From the NCBI RefSeq assembly GCF_001282685.1, contig NZ_LN875035.1:2342001-2406000 (forward strand): 64,000 nt of DNA, in the 5' to 3' direction. Shown here piece after piece: positions 1 to 9,013 of the stretch. The translations under genes and the position numbers were made by a program. Position 1 is the stretch's first letter. The number at the start of each line of letters is the position of its first letter. The notes beneath the pieces were generated by a model, which was not told where the DNA came from, did not search any database, and was given only the letters and a program-made list of their open reading frames with translations. The stretch comes from Niameybacter massiliensis. GTDB taxonomy: Bacteria; Bacillota; Clostridia; Lachnospirales; Cellulosilyticaceae.

Positions 1-165
1 TAAGTCATTTGATATGTTAGTACTATTTTGTACAATATCTAAACTTCTACGGTTCATTAACAAATTAATTTGTAATAAACTTCCAAAAGCTATCAGTACC
101 AACATAAATATCCCCATACTCACTAAAACTTCTACTAATGTGAAGCCTTTTTGGTCTTTATCCAT
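1..165 (-). CDS. type IV prepilin / pseudopilin, 3'-truncated by window edge
   Basis: The reverse strand from position 165 encodes MDKDQKGFTLVEVLVSMGIF and continues as a hydrophobic helix. This is the classic class III prepilin leader: a short charged peptide ending in Gly, then Phe at +1 and Glu at +5. The prepilin peptidase would cut between Gly and Phe, and the helix would pack in the pilus or pseudopilus core. Only 55 codons lie in the window, so the C-terminal domain that would separate a major pilin from a minor one is missing. It sits 15 bp downstream of pilO in the same orientation, which makes it the next gene of the operon. Its partial nature limits the call to the prepilin family. 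Confidence 0.85.
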   Translation of the reverse strand, partial: MDKDQKGFTLVEVLVSMGIFMLVLIAFGSLLQINLLMNRRSLDIVQNSTNISNDL

Positions 166-180
166 TATTTTCACCTAACT

Positions 181-879
181 TTAAAATTGATAATTTAACA
201 CCCCATCATCTTCTTTATGAATACCATACAATACCATACTCAAGGTCACATCTCGTTCTTCATCTTTGTCAAAATTCTGCAAATCTAATCCTTGTAATAC
301 TACATGTTTATCCATACTAGCCATATTGGTAGCAAACTGAATCAACTGACTTTTTGTCCCTTTAACATTAAGTTGAATAGGCATTTGTACTACTGCATCT
401 TTTCCGTCTCCATTCATCCCTTGAACCTGTTCTATACTTGGGTCTTCTGTAGTTGTTGAGTTTACCATGTTGTGATAAAAATCACCTATAGGATAAGACT
501 GATTATTATTTTCTATACTATACGGGCTAACAGCACTGATGTTTTTTCCTCCTATCGCCAGAGATTGTACTTGCAAATTGGCTTGTTGAGCAACTTTTAC
601 CGCCCATTTATGCAGATACTCTGTCTCTACAACTGTAAAAAATGGCTCCGTTGCAATCATTGTCTCTTCAAGTACCTTTTCTACTTCTTCATCAATGGTA
701 TTAAGCTTACTTAGACGCATTTGTACCTCATGCTGATTTTGTTCTGCTTGTTCTAACTGAACTTTCAAATCACTATTTTTTTCAAGTATCGGAAGTAGAA
801 CAAATCTTAAGCAAACAACACATACAGTCACCAATGCTAATACAAACAAAAGATTCTTCTCTTTATTGGATAGCTGCAT
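181..879 (-). CDS. pilO: type IV pilus inner-membrane alignment protein PilO-like
   Basis: This is a bitopic membrane protein of about 232 aa. It has a short cytoplasmic N-terminus, one membrane helix at roughly residues 9-30, a coiled coil at about 35-75, and a predicted extracytoplasmic alpha/beta domain. This is the layout of PilO, which dimerises with PilN to link the pilus assembly platform to the motor side. Sequence is poorly conserved in this family, so the call rests on topology and on its place after pilM and pilN. The ATG at 879 is preferred over an in-frame GTG three codons earlier, because AGGAGGT then lies about 7 nt upstream. The gene overlaps the end of pilN by 17 bp, which suggests translational coupling. 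Confidence 0.75.
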   Translation of the reverse strand: MQLSNKEKNLLFVLALVTVCVVCLRFVLLPILEKNSDLKVQLEQAEQNQHEVQMRLSKLNTIDEEVEKVLEETMIATEPFFTVVETEYLHKWAVKVAQQANLQVQSLAIGGKNISAVSPYSIENNNQSYPIGDFYHNMVNSTTTEDPSIEQVQGMNGDGKDAVVQMPIQLNVKGTKSQLIQFATNMASMDKHVVLQGLDLQNFDKDEERDVTLSMVLYGIHKEDDGVLNYQF

Positions 880-1447
880 CTTGCTCACCTCCTGGATTTA
901 AAACGATTTGGATAGAGGTTGTATACTTACTTTCATTTTTTTGATAACCGCTATAATTGACACTAAAAACAGATTTCAAACTTCTCAGGTTATGTACATA
1001 CGTTGCTAACGTACTTTCTTGATCACTTGTACATTGTAATAGAATGTTCCCCCCACTTATTGAAAAACTGATAATACTTGTCCCATTCGGTAATAGAGAT
1101 GTCAGATTTGTAATTATCTCTCGATCTGGTTTGATAATTGTTGCAAGTTTTTGATTCGCAGTTTCTATTGCATTAAAGTATTCAACTGCATTATTCAAAA
1201 TGGCTTCCTTAGCAGCTATCTCTGCACTTTGTCTTGCTACATCTTCCGAAGTAATATAGGTATTAATATGATCTATATTGCTTTGTAAGTCTCCATTTAC
1301 TACTTGCATAATAGATGCAGTAACAATTGTCCCAATTACAATACTGGACACCGTTAAAATTTGCCCTATAGCCTTTTTTGAAATATTTTTAGCTCTTTTC
1401 TTTTCTTCCATATATCGTTCAAAAAAGTTAATATCTTTAATCAGCAT
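863..1447 (-). CDS. pilN: type IV pilus assembly protein PilN-like
   Basis: The 194-aa product begins MLIKDINFFE, close to the short conserved N-terminal motif by which PilN docks onto PilM. One membrane helix follows at about residues 27-48, then a coiled coil and a ferredoxin-like periplasmic-type domain. PilN joins the cytoplasmic actin-like PilM to PilO. It starts 11 bp after pilM, and GGGGGGAAAAAG supplies the ribosome site. In monoderms these proteins probably span only the cytoplasmic membrane. Family assignment is good from the N-terminal motif and the order C-M-N-O; exact function in this host is inferred. Confidence 0.78.
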   Translation of the reverse strand: MLIKDINFFERYMEEKKRAKNISKKAIGQILTVSSIVIGTIVTASIMQVVNGDLQSNIDHINTYITSEDVARQSAEIAAKEAILNNAVEYFNAIETANQKLATIIKPDREIITNLTSLLPNGTSIISFSISGGNILLQCTSDQESTLATYVHNLRSLKSVFSVNYSGYQKNESKYTTSIQIVLNPGGEQDAAIQ

Positions 1448-1458
1448 GCTTTTTCCCC

Positions 1459-2463
1459 CTAATCCAGTCTTATTAATGCTCCAACTGCATTGAGATACTG
1501 TGGTAATCTATCCATCTTACAAACTCGTGGATCCGCAATATCATCAATTTTTTCTACCGGTATATCCATATAAGACTGAATATATTCTGTAATACCTTTC
1601 ATATTTGCCATGGCCCCACTTAAATAAATATTACTTACTTGACTTACTTGCCCTTTAGTCCCCATACTCATATGAAACTGCATAACTCTTTGAAGCTGGT
1701 CTACAATGTTGGATAAATATAAAGTAATTGTATTCTCTAATACTGGATCTTCACTTAATGTCTTTGGTGATAAATCCAGTAATGAAAAATCGTGATTGAG
1801 CGCCCTTAATTTTCCTAATGATACAAGTGTCCGTTCATATTGTTCTGTATTAATCAACATACGCCTTGCAAAAACTCTTGTACGATCTCTGAACAAATAG
1901 GTATTCATATAACTATTACCTATGTCTGCAACAATAATATTTTTATAATCAATTTCATTACATGTTAAAACAAATTTATAGACTGCATTCTGATGAATAT
2001 CTAATGCTTTGGGCCTTAGTTTTAATGCTTTAGCAATATGAAAATATTGTTTAATCGTTTCTTTAGAAAGCGCTACTGTTTCTATACTAAAGGTTCCTTC
2101 TTCTGTGCGCTCGACGTCTGTATAATCTACAATATGTGGTTCTGTAAAATTCATTAGCGATTCCATTTCATTTTGCAAAATAGGGATAGTCTCTGTTTTC
2201 TTCACATTAGGTATAATAAATTTACGACTCATCATATTCCCTGGATTAACTGTAAACACAACATTCTTACTACTTAATTTATTCTTTTGCAACGTATTAC
2301 GTAATTTCGTAATTATTTCATTTACATTTACAATTTCACCATCTACTACAGCTCCTTCAGGTGTTAAAGTCGTAACTGTTCGCCCAATTTTAAAACGCTT
2401 TGCATGGTACTCACCTTCTACAATATGAATATTTCGGCTTCCTATATCTATTGCTAATAACAT
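1459..2463 (-). CDS. pilM: type IV pilus assembly ATPase-fold protein PilM
   Basis: The 334-aa protein starts MLLAIDIGSRNIHIVEG, the phosphate-1 loop of the actin/FtsA/Hsp70 fold. A second nucleotide-loop-like segment (VADIGNSYMNTYLF) lies near residue 180 and a third, LSGAMANMKG, near 285. PilM is a cytoplasmic protein that binds ATP and the N-terminal tail of PilN. Length and motif spacing match the family. A strong ribosome site (GAGGGGGGAAGG) precedes the ATG. It lies between pilC and pilN in a compact operon. It could be called FtsA-like in a blind search, but the neighbours settle it. Confidence 0.88.
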   Translation of the reverse strand: MLLAIDIGSRNIHIVEGEYHAKRFKIGRTVTTLTPEGAVVDGEIVNVNEIITKLRNTLQKNKLSSKNVVFTVNPGNMMSRKFIIPNVKKTETIPILQNEMESLMNFTEPHIVDYTDVERTEEGTFSIETVALSKETIKQYFHIAKALKLRPKALDIHQNAVYKFVLTCNEIDYKNIIVADIGNSYMNTYLFRDRTRVFARRMLINTEQYERTLVSLGKLRALNHDFSLLDLSPKTLSEDPVLENTITLYLSNIVDQLQRVMQFHMSMGTKGQVSQVSNIYLSGAMANMKGITEYIQSYMDIPVEKIDDIADPRVCKMDRLPQYLNAVGALIRLD

Positions 2464-2490
2464 GCCTTCCCCCCTCTTTCTACCTTTCTC

Positions 2491-3684
2491 TTAACCAATA
2501 TTCCCCATCATTTCATACATCGGTGGTAAAATAGCACCTACAATGAATGCAACCATTATTCCTAAAATAACAATCATAGCTGGTTCTAATAATGACACCA
2601 TTTTCTGTACTGCAGCATCTGCTTCTTCATGATAAAAAGCTGCTGTTTTATCAAGTATTTCTTCTAAACGTCCCGATTCTTCTCCTATCAGAATCATATT
2701 TGAGAGCATTGGCGGAAAAATACCAATTTGCCTCATAGCTTCTGACAAAGCAATTCCTTTACTTACATCTTCCTTTGCTTTGATAAATCCTTCATCTATA
2801 TATGTATTATGAATAACGCTCTGAGTAATCTCTAAAACATTTATTAAAGACATCCCTGATGCATAAAGGGTTGCTGTTGTCTCGGCAAACCTAGCACTTA
2901 ATATAATTTTGTTTAGCTTACCCACAACAGGCATCGTGATTTTAACCTTATCAAATCCCTTTTTAAATGCTACTGTTTTAAACAGTAAATATAAGCTAAA
3001 ACCAATCAGTATTCCAATAAAAATGGTTGCTAACCAATACTGTTGCAATCCCTCACTCATATCAAGCAAAAGTTGCGTTACTGCTGGTAGTTCACCATAA
3101 TCTGCAAACATCTCTGCAAATGTGGGTACAACAAATAATAATAAAAGCAATACCACCCCAAACGAAACGATTCCTAAAATAATAGGGTAGATCATCGCAT
3201 TCTTTACCTTATTTTGAAGTTTATTTTCACTTTCATAGTGCGTTGCCATTCTTAAAAGTGTCTGATCCAACGTACCACTCTCTTCTCCACACTCAACCAT
3301 ACTAATAAATAGATTAGGAAAACATTTTCCTTGTGCTTTTAAACTTGTTGACAATGCATTTCCTTTTTGAACATCTTCATATACATTTAATAAGGTATCT
3401 TTTAATTTCTTATCTTCTGCTTGCTGATATAAAATATCAATACATTTTATTAAGGAAACGCCTGATGTTAACATTGTTGCAAACTGTCTACACAAAACGA
3501 CTAATTGCTTCATCGGTATCTTGGAGCCTTTGACAGCCTTTTTTTCACTAAACTCCTTAAAATCTATACAATAAAGCTGTTTTTGTTTAAGTATGCTAAA
3601 AAAATCCTCTTTATGCTCCGCTTCCATTTTACCCTTTTGAACATTTCCCTCAATATCTTTCGCGATGTATGTAAAAGTTGCCAA
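2491..3684 (-). CDS. pilC: type IV pilus / type II secretion platform protein PilC (GspF family)
   Basis: This polytopic platform protein of about 397 aa belongs to the T2SSF family and sits at the base of the pilus. It has two repeated cytoplasmic four-helix domains, with sequences such as RQFATMLTSGVSLIKCIDIL and the paralogous SARFAETTATLYASGMSLIN. Membrane helices follow each repeat, at about 165-195, 215-240 and near the C-terminus (LEPAMIVILGIMVAFIVGAI). The open frame extends to an ATG at 3708, but the better start is TTG at 3684. That start gives the usual N-terminus (M)ATFTYIAKD and has GGGGGAG just upstream. No pilB or pilT motor gene is visible; they may lie outside the window. Confidence 0.87.
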   Translation of the reverse strand: MATFTYIAKDIEGNVQKGKMEAEHKEDFFSILKQKQLYCIDFKEFSEKKAVKGSKIPMKQLVVLCRQFATMLTSGVSLIKCIDILYQQAEDKKLKDTLLNVYEDVQKGNALSTSLKAQGKCFPNLFISMVECGEESGTLDQTLLRMATHYESENKLQNKVKNAMIYPIILGIVSFGVVLLLLLFVVPTFAEMFADYGELPAVTQLLLDMSEGLQQYWLATIFIGILIGFSLYLLFKTVAFKKGFDKVKITMPVVGKLNKIILSARFAETTATLYASGMSLINVLEITQSVIHNTYIDEGFIKAKEDVSKGIALSEAMRQIGIFPPMLSNMILIGEESGRLEEILDKTAAFYHEEADAAVQKMVSLLEPAMIVILGIMVAFIVGAILPPMYEMMGNIG

Positions 3685-3765
3685 GAATACTCCCCCATTC
3701 TCTTTCATAACCTTTATACTTATATATAAAATTCTACTAAATTAAAATAATTATATACATATATA

Positions 3766-3797
3766 TTTTTGGCATTTCATGTTCTTTTCTGGCATTT
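3766..3797. repeat. 20-bp-period direct repeat upstream of the pilus operon
   Basis: Two copies of TTTTTGGCATTT / TTTCTGGCATTT (3766-3777 and 3786-3797) match at 11 of 12 positions and start 20 bp apart, about two helical turns. They lie about 90 bp upstream of the pilC start, in AT-rich promoter DNA. This spacing fits a tandem binding site for a regulator. No regulator is identified, and the repeat could be chance in a T-rich segment. Confidence 0.35.
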
Positions 3798-3827
3798 TGC
3801 ACTTACTTTGGTGTTGTAAATAATATA

Positions 3828-3858
3828 AAAGGACACTTTATAATCCAAAAGTGTCCTT
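3828..3858 (-). terminator. intrinsic terminator after the chemoreceptor gene
   Basis: AAAGGACACTTT and AAAGTGTCCTTT form a near-perfect hairpin just past the stop codon at 3866. The T-run on the minus strand is short, but the stem is strong. Confidence 0.8.
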
Positions 3859-3865
3859 TTATAAT

Positions 3866-5875
3866 TTAGCCAATTTTAAATGTCTCAATCGTTTTTTGTA
3901 GGTTATGGACATTTCCTGTAAGTGCATCTGCACATTTATTCATTTTATCAGAATCCTCATTTTGTCTTGCACTAGCCTCAAGCAACTCTTCTGTAATGGC
4001 CACCACTTCTTGCACTACCGTTTGAATACGTGTAACAGAAGCAACTACTTCATCTTTATCTTGGTCCATTTTGCCAATAGAACTATGCATGGATTCCATT
4101 TGACTATAGATCTCATTCATGGCTTTTATAATCTCTGTAAAAGCTAATGTAGTCTTTTGAACTATAGCCCTTTGATGATCAAATACTAATGATGCCTTTC
4201 TTGCACCCTCTACTGTCTGTTCTACTTGATTTTCAACATTGCTAATAATGGTTCGAATCTTCTTCGTTGCTTCTTTTGACTGAATAGCCAACTTTCTTAC
4301 CTCATCTGCTACAACACTAAAACCTTTGCCATAATTTCCTGCGCGTGCGGCTTCAATAGCCGCATTTAAAGAAAGTAAGTTTGTTTGCTCACTTATTCCT
4401 TCAATTAGATGAATCACTTCTATAATCTGTTTTGCATCATCATCTAATTGTTCTATATCTTCTTCAATCCCTGTCGTAATCTTTCTTGATCTCTCTGTTT
4501 GTTCATTAAGTTCTTTAAGTGTTTCAGTTGTAAGATGACTAATATGAGCTGTTTGTTTTGTCACTTGCGTAATACTATCAATTTTAAGGACAACACCCTC
4601 AATAGATCCTGTCAAATTTTGCATGCGTTCCATGGAATATTGTACTTCATCGGCCTGACTATTTGCCCCTGCTGCAATGTCATGAACTGCGTGGGAAACT
4701 TTACTTGCACTTTCCTTTGTACTGCTCGCCATAGCCTTAACATCTAAGGCATTTGTATTCACTAGACCAACTACTTGCATTGTCTCTTTAATTAATCCAC
4801 TAATATGTTGGATCATATTCTTAAAGGAACTTCCAAGATTTCTAATATCTTTATCACCTTCTAGTCTAACTTCAAAATTGAGTTCTCCCTTTTCTGCATG
4901 CCTCATATGTCGAACCATGTTATAAATAGGTTTAGCAATGCCACCTGATATAATTACAGCAATGATAATTGCTAAACAAACACTAATAATACATACTGCT
5001 ACTATACTAAATTGAATAGTATGTGTACCCTTTAAAATACTCTCCACAGAGCTGGTTAAAATTACTTTCCACTTTCCACTATTACATGCTGTATACACTG
5101 TAAAGTTTTCGTTACCAAAGTTAGATATATTCGGTGTATTAAATAAGTATCCTTCTGTTGTATCAAAAAGTGTTGGATATGCTTCCTCAGCCTTAATTCC
5201 TATGTTTGCTCCATTCTTGTCCACTAATACCGTATGGGCGTTGTCAATAATAAAGATTTGTGTATCATCTCCCTCTTCTTGAATAACGCCTAAATGTTTT
5301 TGGAATTCAGCTGTATTAATTTTAAAAATTGCAATACCTAAACTTTTTCCTGTTGAAGGGTCAATAATATGCCTAAACGCAAATAAATCATTTTCACTTT
5401 TATATCCTTTTACCCACAATGTATCATTCTCTTCAAGCACTTCACCTAAAATACCTTCTTCTCTCAATGACTCCCAACTAAAGTCATTTAAGTTTTTAAA
5501 ACTCCCATTTACAATATTTCCTCCCGATGTTGCAAAAATATTGTCTTTGATATAAGGATTACTTTGACATATTTTGACTAATACATTTTTAATAGTTTGT
5601 GTAGTTGTGTATTCATTTTGGAAACCAGGCACTCTCCCTGCCTGCAGTACTGTTTGATCACTCATTAACGATACTAGATCCTTCTCCACTTCACCAACCA
5701 TCATATCAATATTTTTCCCCATTAAAGTAACTGTCTTATTTGAATAAAACCCTACTTCATTTTGGATAGTCTCTATGGACTTCGAAAGTGCAATACTTCC
5801 AATGACCAGAATAGGTAACATACTTATAAGCAAAAATACGCTAATAAGTTTAGCCCTCATACCTATTTTCTTCAT
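3866..5875 (-). CDS. methyl-accepting chemotaxis protein with dCache sensor domain
   Basis: This is a 669-aa transmembrane chemoreceptor. An N-terminal helix (about 8-30) leads to an extracellular domain of about 250 residues, with features of a dCache domain ([24 protein letters not shown]). A second helix at about 283-310, a HAMP linker and a long coiled-coil signalling domain follow. The hairpin tip [20 protein letters not shown] is the conserved site that contacts CheW and CheA. The ligand cannot be told from the sequence. It is transcribed alone, between a terminator and a 350-bp spacer. Adjacency to type IV pilus genes makes a link to twitching or surface sensing possible, but this is only inference. 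Confidence 0.92.
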   Translation of the reverse strand: MKKIGMRAKLISVFLLISMLPILVIGSIALSKSIETIQNEVGFYSNKTVTLMGKNIDMMVGEVEKDLVSLMSDQTVLQAGRVPGFQNEYTTTQTIKNVLVKICQSNPYIKDNIFATSGGNIVNGSFKNLNDFSWESLREEGILGEVLEENDTLWVKGYKSENDLFAFRHIIDPSTGKSLGIAIFKINTAEFQKHLGVIQEEGDDTQIFIIDNAHTVLVDKNGANIGIKAEEAYPTLFDTTEGYLFNTPNISNFGNENFTVYTACNSGKWKVILTSSVESILKGTHTIQFSIVAVCIISVCLAIIIAVIISGGIAKPIYNMVRHMRHAEKGELNFEVRLEGDKDIRNLGSSFKNMIQHISGLIKETMQVVGLVNTNALDVKAMASSTKESASKVSHAVHDIAAGANSQADEVQYSMERMQNLTGSIEGVVLKIDSITQVTKQTAHISHLTTETLKELNEQTERSRKITTGIEEDIEQLDDDAKQIIEVIHLIEGISEQTNLLSLNAAIEAARAGNYGKGFSVVADEVRKLAIQSKEATKKIRTIISNVENQVEQTVEGARKASLVFDHQRAIVQKTTLAFTEIIKAMNEIYSQMESMHSSIGKMDQDKDEVVASVTRIQTVVQEVVAITEELLEASARQNEDSDKMNKCADALTGNVHNLQKTIETFKIG

Positions 5876-6230
5876 AATTCTTCCCCCTTGAATTAAGCGA
5901 AATTATCACGATATGTAAACTATATTATGATTTTATATTATACTACAATTCACATATAATTTTCTTGTTGTTTTATGCACTTTCTTGGTCATTTCAACAA
6001 AAAAAAGAGATCTACACTAGACCTCTTTGTATAATTTTTACTATTTTTACATTACTTTAAATAATAACTACTTATTACCCATATAAATCTATCTTGTACT
6101 TTCTTGTAAACTATTGCATCAATTAATTATTTAGTTATCATTTTTTTAGTATATGTGATGTTTTATACATGAATGTATACCCTAAAATAACTTATATATG
6201 GTTATTTTCTCAACACTCTAAAGGATATCT
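5876..6230. other. 355-bp AT-rich spacer
   Basis: No coding potential is seen. It holds the presumed minus-strand promoter of the chemoreceptor gene (a TATAAT-type box near 5935) and, at 6001-6029, the terminator serving the collagen-like gene. The remaining part, about 6040-6230, shows nothing recognisable. Confidence 0.6.
6001..6029 (-). terminator. intrinsic terminator, minus strand
   Basis: Read on the minus strand, AGAGGUCUA-GUG-UAGAUCUCU forms a perfect stem (one G-U pair) followed by eight U. It lies about 200 nt beyond the stop of the collagen-like gene and is the first terminator that gene's transcript would meet. Confidence 0.8.
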
Positions 6231-6898
6231 TTAAGAAACTTCCACTACAGTAAGACTGGCATTAATAACATTACAGTCATGTGAATTTGCTCTCGCTAGA
6301 AGTTGTAAATTAGAAGTCGTTGTAATCGTTGCAATAGCCGTACCAGATACAGAAACTTCGTGTTGCCCTGTGTTAGAAACATCAGAAGCATATAAGACTT
6401 GTGTACCAATATACAGACCAGCTGATATCTCACCTATTACGGTCGCTGTAGACGTCGTATTAAATGTAACCTTAAGGCAGAAATTAATAAGATAACTATG
6501 TCCACCAGCTAATGAGAGTGTTGTAAAAGGTGTTGATGGAGTATTACTTACTGTATTTGGACCACCTGTAATATCTGTTCCTTCTGCTGAATAAAGATTT
6601 GTAAATTCAACTGGGAATTGTTTAGGTGGTGCTTCAACACTAATTTCTTGATTGGTTGTATCTGGCGCTCAACTGAACGAAATTGTTTTGTAGGAATAAG
6701 TGGTTCAGCCCCTGTAGCACCGGTCGCTCCTGTGGCTCCATTTTTTCCGGCTACTCCGGTGGCTCCTGTAGCTCCCGTGGCTCCTGTTATGCCCCCCGGA
6801 CACCTACAAGGTGATTCCCAGTAAGAATAACAGTCACAGCAACAATAAGTATTACAACATGTATCAGAAGATCTATTATACCTATTTCTTATCATCAT
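6231..6898 (-). pseudogene. collagen-like (BclA-type) surface/spore protein, frameshifted
   Basis: The N-terminus is Cys-rich (CCNTYCCCDCYSYW). A short collagen-like tract of Gly-X-Thr triplets follows (GATGATGATGVAGKNGATGA) at residues 37-60. In the starting frame the product then runs into nonsense and stops at 6548. In another frame the DNA from about 6668 to 6231 stays open and encodes a plausible 140-aa beta-rich domain (from PDTTNQEISVEAPPK to SLTVVEVS). A single missing base near 6665-6672, where TTGAGCG would read TTGAAGCG, restores one continuous ORF of about 222 codons. Collagen-tract proteins with such C-terminal domains occur in exosporium filaments. A genuine mutation and a sequencing error cannot be told apart here. 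Start ATG at 6898 has AAAGGGGAG upstream. Confidence 0.78.
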
Positions 6899-7203
6899 TT
6901 ACTCCCCTTTTTTTTATACTGATATATTATATAAAAAAGTCGAAAAAGTGATTGCTTATACAAAATTATCTTAAAAAGTATACTTTATACTTTTCGTACA
7001 TAAACTCATTTTTTAGTCATAACTCTATCAGTAATTAAACAAGGGAACTATTTTGTTATAAAAAATTAGCCACGTCATAAGCATTTTGCTTAAAATGACG
7101 TGGCTAACTCATTTTTGTAATAATTTATGAATTGATTACCTATTTTACATTTAGATTATCAGATAATATAATCTGTAATCATTTAAAATATTAGGTTCAG
7201 TTC
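6899..7203. other. 305-bp spacer
   Basis: It contains the upstream region of the collagen-like gene and, at 7066-7106, the terminator of the GGGtGRT operon. Nothing else is recognised; base composition is strongly AT-rich. Confidence 0.6.
7066..7106 (-). terminator. intrinsic terminator of the GGGtGRT operon
   Basis: TTAGCCACGTCAT and ATGACGTGGCTAA make a 13-bp perfect stem with an inner AAGCA/TGCTT extension. A T-rich tract follows on the minus strand. It lies 98 nt after the stop codon at 7204. Confidence 0.9.
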
Positions 7204-8205
7204 TTATTTGTGCATTGCTTCTTGGATAGCAACAGCTACTGCTACTGTAGCACCTACCATTGGGTTGTTACCCATACCGATAAGTCCCATCATTTCAACG
7301 TGAGCTGGTACTGATGAAGAACCTGCGAATTGTGCATCTGAATGCATTCTTCCCATTGTATCTGTCATACCGTATGAAGCTGGACCTGCACCCATGTTAT
7401 CTGGGTGAAGTGTACGTCCAGTACCACCGCCTGAAGCTACTGAGAAGTATTTTTTGCCTTGTTCAACACATTCTTTTTTGTATGTTCCAGCTACTGGATG
7501 TTGGAAACGTGTTGGATTTGTAGAGTTACCTGTGATAGATACGTCTACGCCTTCCATATGCATGATTGCAACACCTTCACGAACATCGTCAGCACCGTAA
7601 CAACGAACTTTTGCTCTTTCGCCATTTGAATAAGCGATTTCTTTAACGATGCTTACTTTACCTGTAGCATAGTCAAATTGTGTTTGAACGTATGTAAATC
7701 CGTTAATACGAGAGATGATTTGAGCTGCATCTTTTCCAAGACCATTTAAGATAACTCTTAAATCTTCTTTACGAACTTTGTTTGCAGATCTAGCGATACC
7801 GATAGCACCTTCAGCAGCAGCGAATGATTCGTGACCTGCTAAGAATGCGAAACATTTAGTTTCTTCTCTAAGAAGCATAGCTCCTAAGTTACCGTGTCCA
7901 AGACCTACTTTACGATCGTCAGCTACTGAGCCTGGGATACAGAAAGCTTGAAGACCTTCACCGATTGCTTCAGCTGCATCAGCTGCTAAAGTACAACCTT
8001 TTTTGATTGCGATAGCTGCACCTACTGTGTAAGCCCAACATGCATTTTCAAAAGCGATTGGTTGGATTTCTTTTGTAAGGTTGTAAGCGTCTACACCTTT
8101 TTCATCACAAATAGCTTTTGCTTCATCTAAGTCTTTAATACCGTATTGATTTAATACAGCATTGATTTGGTTAATTCTTCTATCATAAGATTCAAATAAT
8201 GGCAT
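7204..8205 (-). CDS. GGGtGRT protein (conserved family of unknown function)
   Basis: This soluble 333-aa protein carries the signature SGGGTGRTLHPDNMG at about residues 258-272, which gives the family its name. Glycine-rich segments (GLGHGNLGAM near 101, GLIGMGNNPMVGA near 307) and seven cysteines are also visible. No signal peptide or membrane helix is present. I recognise it as the family that in clostridia sits beside a NifU-like scaffold gene; its biochemical role is not known to me. The codon choice looks uniform and restrictive, as in highly expressed genes, unlike the neighbouring genes. It begins 17 bp after the NifU-like gene with a strong GAAGGAGGTG ribosome site. The two are therefore one operon and probably work together, perhaps in Fe-S or redox metabolism (inference). 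Confidence 0.85.
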   Translation of the reverse strand: MPLFESYDRRINQINAVLNQYGIKDLDEAKAICDEKGVDAYNLTKEIQPIAFENACWAYTVGAAIAIKKGCTLAADAAEAIGEGLQAFCIPGSVADDRKVGLGHGNLGAMLLREETKCFAFLAGHESFAAAEGAIGIARSANKVRKEDLRVILNGLGKDAAQIISRINGFTYVQTQFDYATGKVSIVKEIAYSNGERAKVRCYGADDVREGVAIMHMEGVDVSITGNSTNPTRFQHPVAGTYKKECVEQGKKYFSVASGGGTGRTLHPDNMGAGPASYGMTDTMGRMHSDAQFAGSSSVPAHVEMMGLIGMGNNPMVGATVAVAVAIQEAMHK

Positions 8206-8222
8206 ATTACTGCACCTCCTTC

Positions 8223-8915
8223 TTACTCGTGTCTTGGGTCGATTTGACGAGCTGCGTCATCGAATCTTCCGTATTGACCTGTAGCTTTTTGCATTGCTTC
8301 TGCTGGTTCCATACCTTTTTTGATCATATCCATCATTTTACCAAAGTGGATGAATTGGTAACCGATAATCTCGTTGTTTTCATCAACACCGATTTTTGTT
8401 ACATAACCTTCAGCCATTTCAAGGTATCTTGGTCCTTTAGCTACTGTTGCGTACATTGTACCAACTTGGCTACGAAGTCCTTTTCCTAAGTCTTCAAGAC
8501 CAGCACCAATTGGAAGACCACCTTCTGAGAAAGCAGTTTGAGTTCTTCCGTATACGATTTGAAGGAATAATTCTCTCATTGCTGTATTGATTGCATCACA
8601 TACTAAGTCAGTATTTAATGCTTCTAAGATTGTTTTACCTGTTAAGATTTCTGCTGCCATCGCTGCAGAGTGTGTCATACCAGAACAACCGATTGTTTCT
8701 ACTAATGCTTCTTCAATGATACCGTTTTTAACATTTAATGTTAATTTACAAGCACCTTGTTGTGGAGCACACCAGCCTACACCGTGTGTAAGACCGCTTA
8801 TATCTGTAACTTCTTTAGACTGAACCCATCTTCCTTCTTGTGGAATTGGAGCTGGTCCGTGATTAGGTCCTTTTGCAAGAGGACACATTTGTTCTACTTC
8901 ATGTGAGTACATCAT
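8223..8915 (-). CDS. NifU/IscU-like iron-sulfur scaffold-type protein
   Basis: The 230-aa protein contains a NifU_N-like core. VETIGCSGMTHSAAMAAEIL near residue 77 matches the Cys-containing loop and following helix of IscU/NifU. Additional cysteines are at 11, 49, 56 and 106 (WCAPQQGAC holds 49 and 56). It is longer than IscU and lacks an obvious NifU C-terminal thioredoxin-like CxxC domain. It is not next to iscS, sufBCD or nifS, so it probably is not the housekeeping scaffold. It is the first gene of a two-gene operon with the GGGtGRT gene and has its own strong promoter. Cluster binding is inferred from the family, not shown. Confidence 0.8.
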   Translation of the reverse strand: MMYSHEVEQMCPLAKGPNHGPAPIPQEGRWVQSKEVTDISGLTHGVGWCAPQQGACKLTLNVKNGIIEEALVETIGCSGMTHSAAMAAEILTGKTILEALNTDLVCDAINTAMRELFLQIVYGRTQTAFSEGGLPIGAGLEDLGKGLRSQVGTMYATVAKGPRYLEMAEGYVTKIGVDENNEIIGYQFIHFGKMMDMIKKGMEPAEAMQKATGQYGRFDDAARQIDPRHE

Positions 8916-8940
8916 CGCTATGACTCCTTTCTACTCAAAC

Positions 8941-8963
8941 AATTTAAAGACTATCTTTAAATT
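8941..8963. promoter_or_regulatory. perfect 9-bp inverted repeat in the leader of the NifU-like operon
   Basis: AATTTAAAG-ACTAT-CTTTAAATT is a perfect inverted repeat. It lies just downstream of the predicted transcription start (about 8978) and upstream of the ATG at 8915. The position suits a repressor operator or a small 5'-UTR hairpin. The regulator is unknown. Confidence 0.5.
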
Positions 8964-8984
8964 AAATTTTTAACAACCATCCCT

Positions 8985-9013
8985 ATTGTATAATTGTAGA
9001 AGAAAGATGTCAA
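8985..9013 (-). promoter_or_regulatory. sigma-A type promoter for the NifU-like/GGGtGRT operon
   Basis: TTGACA (9013-9008), an exact 17-bp spacer and TACAAT (8990-8985) match the vegetative consensus at 11 of 12 positions. The -35 box overlaps the stop codon of the upstream znuB-like gene. No terminator separates the two units, so read-through is also possible. Confidence 0.8.

Noticed and set aside
3766-3810. Sigma-54 promoter (GG/GC elements) at the TGGCA repeats
   Set aside because: Spacing between TGGCA and TGC is too short for -24/-12 elements, and the orientation points away from pilC.
6618-6824. Plus-strand proline/valine/alanine-rich reading frame over the collagen tract
   Set aside because: It is the antisense of the Gly-X-Thr repeats and has no ribosome site.
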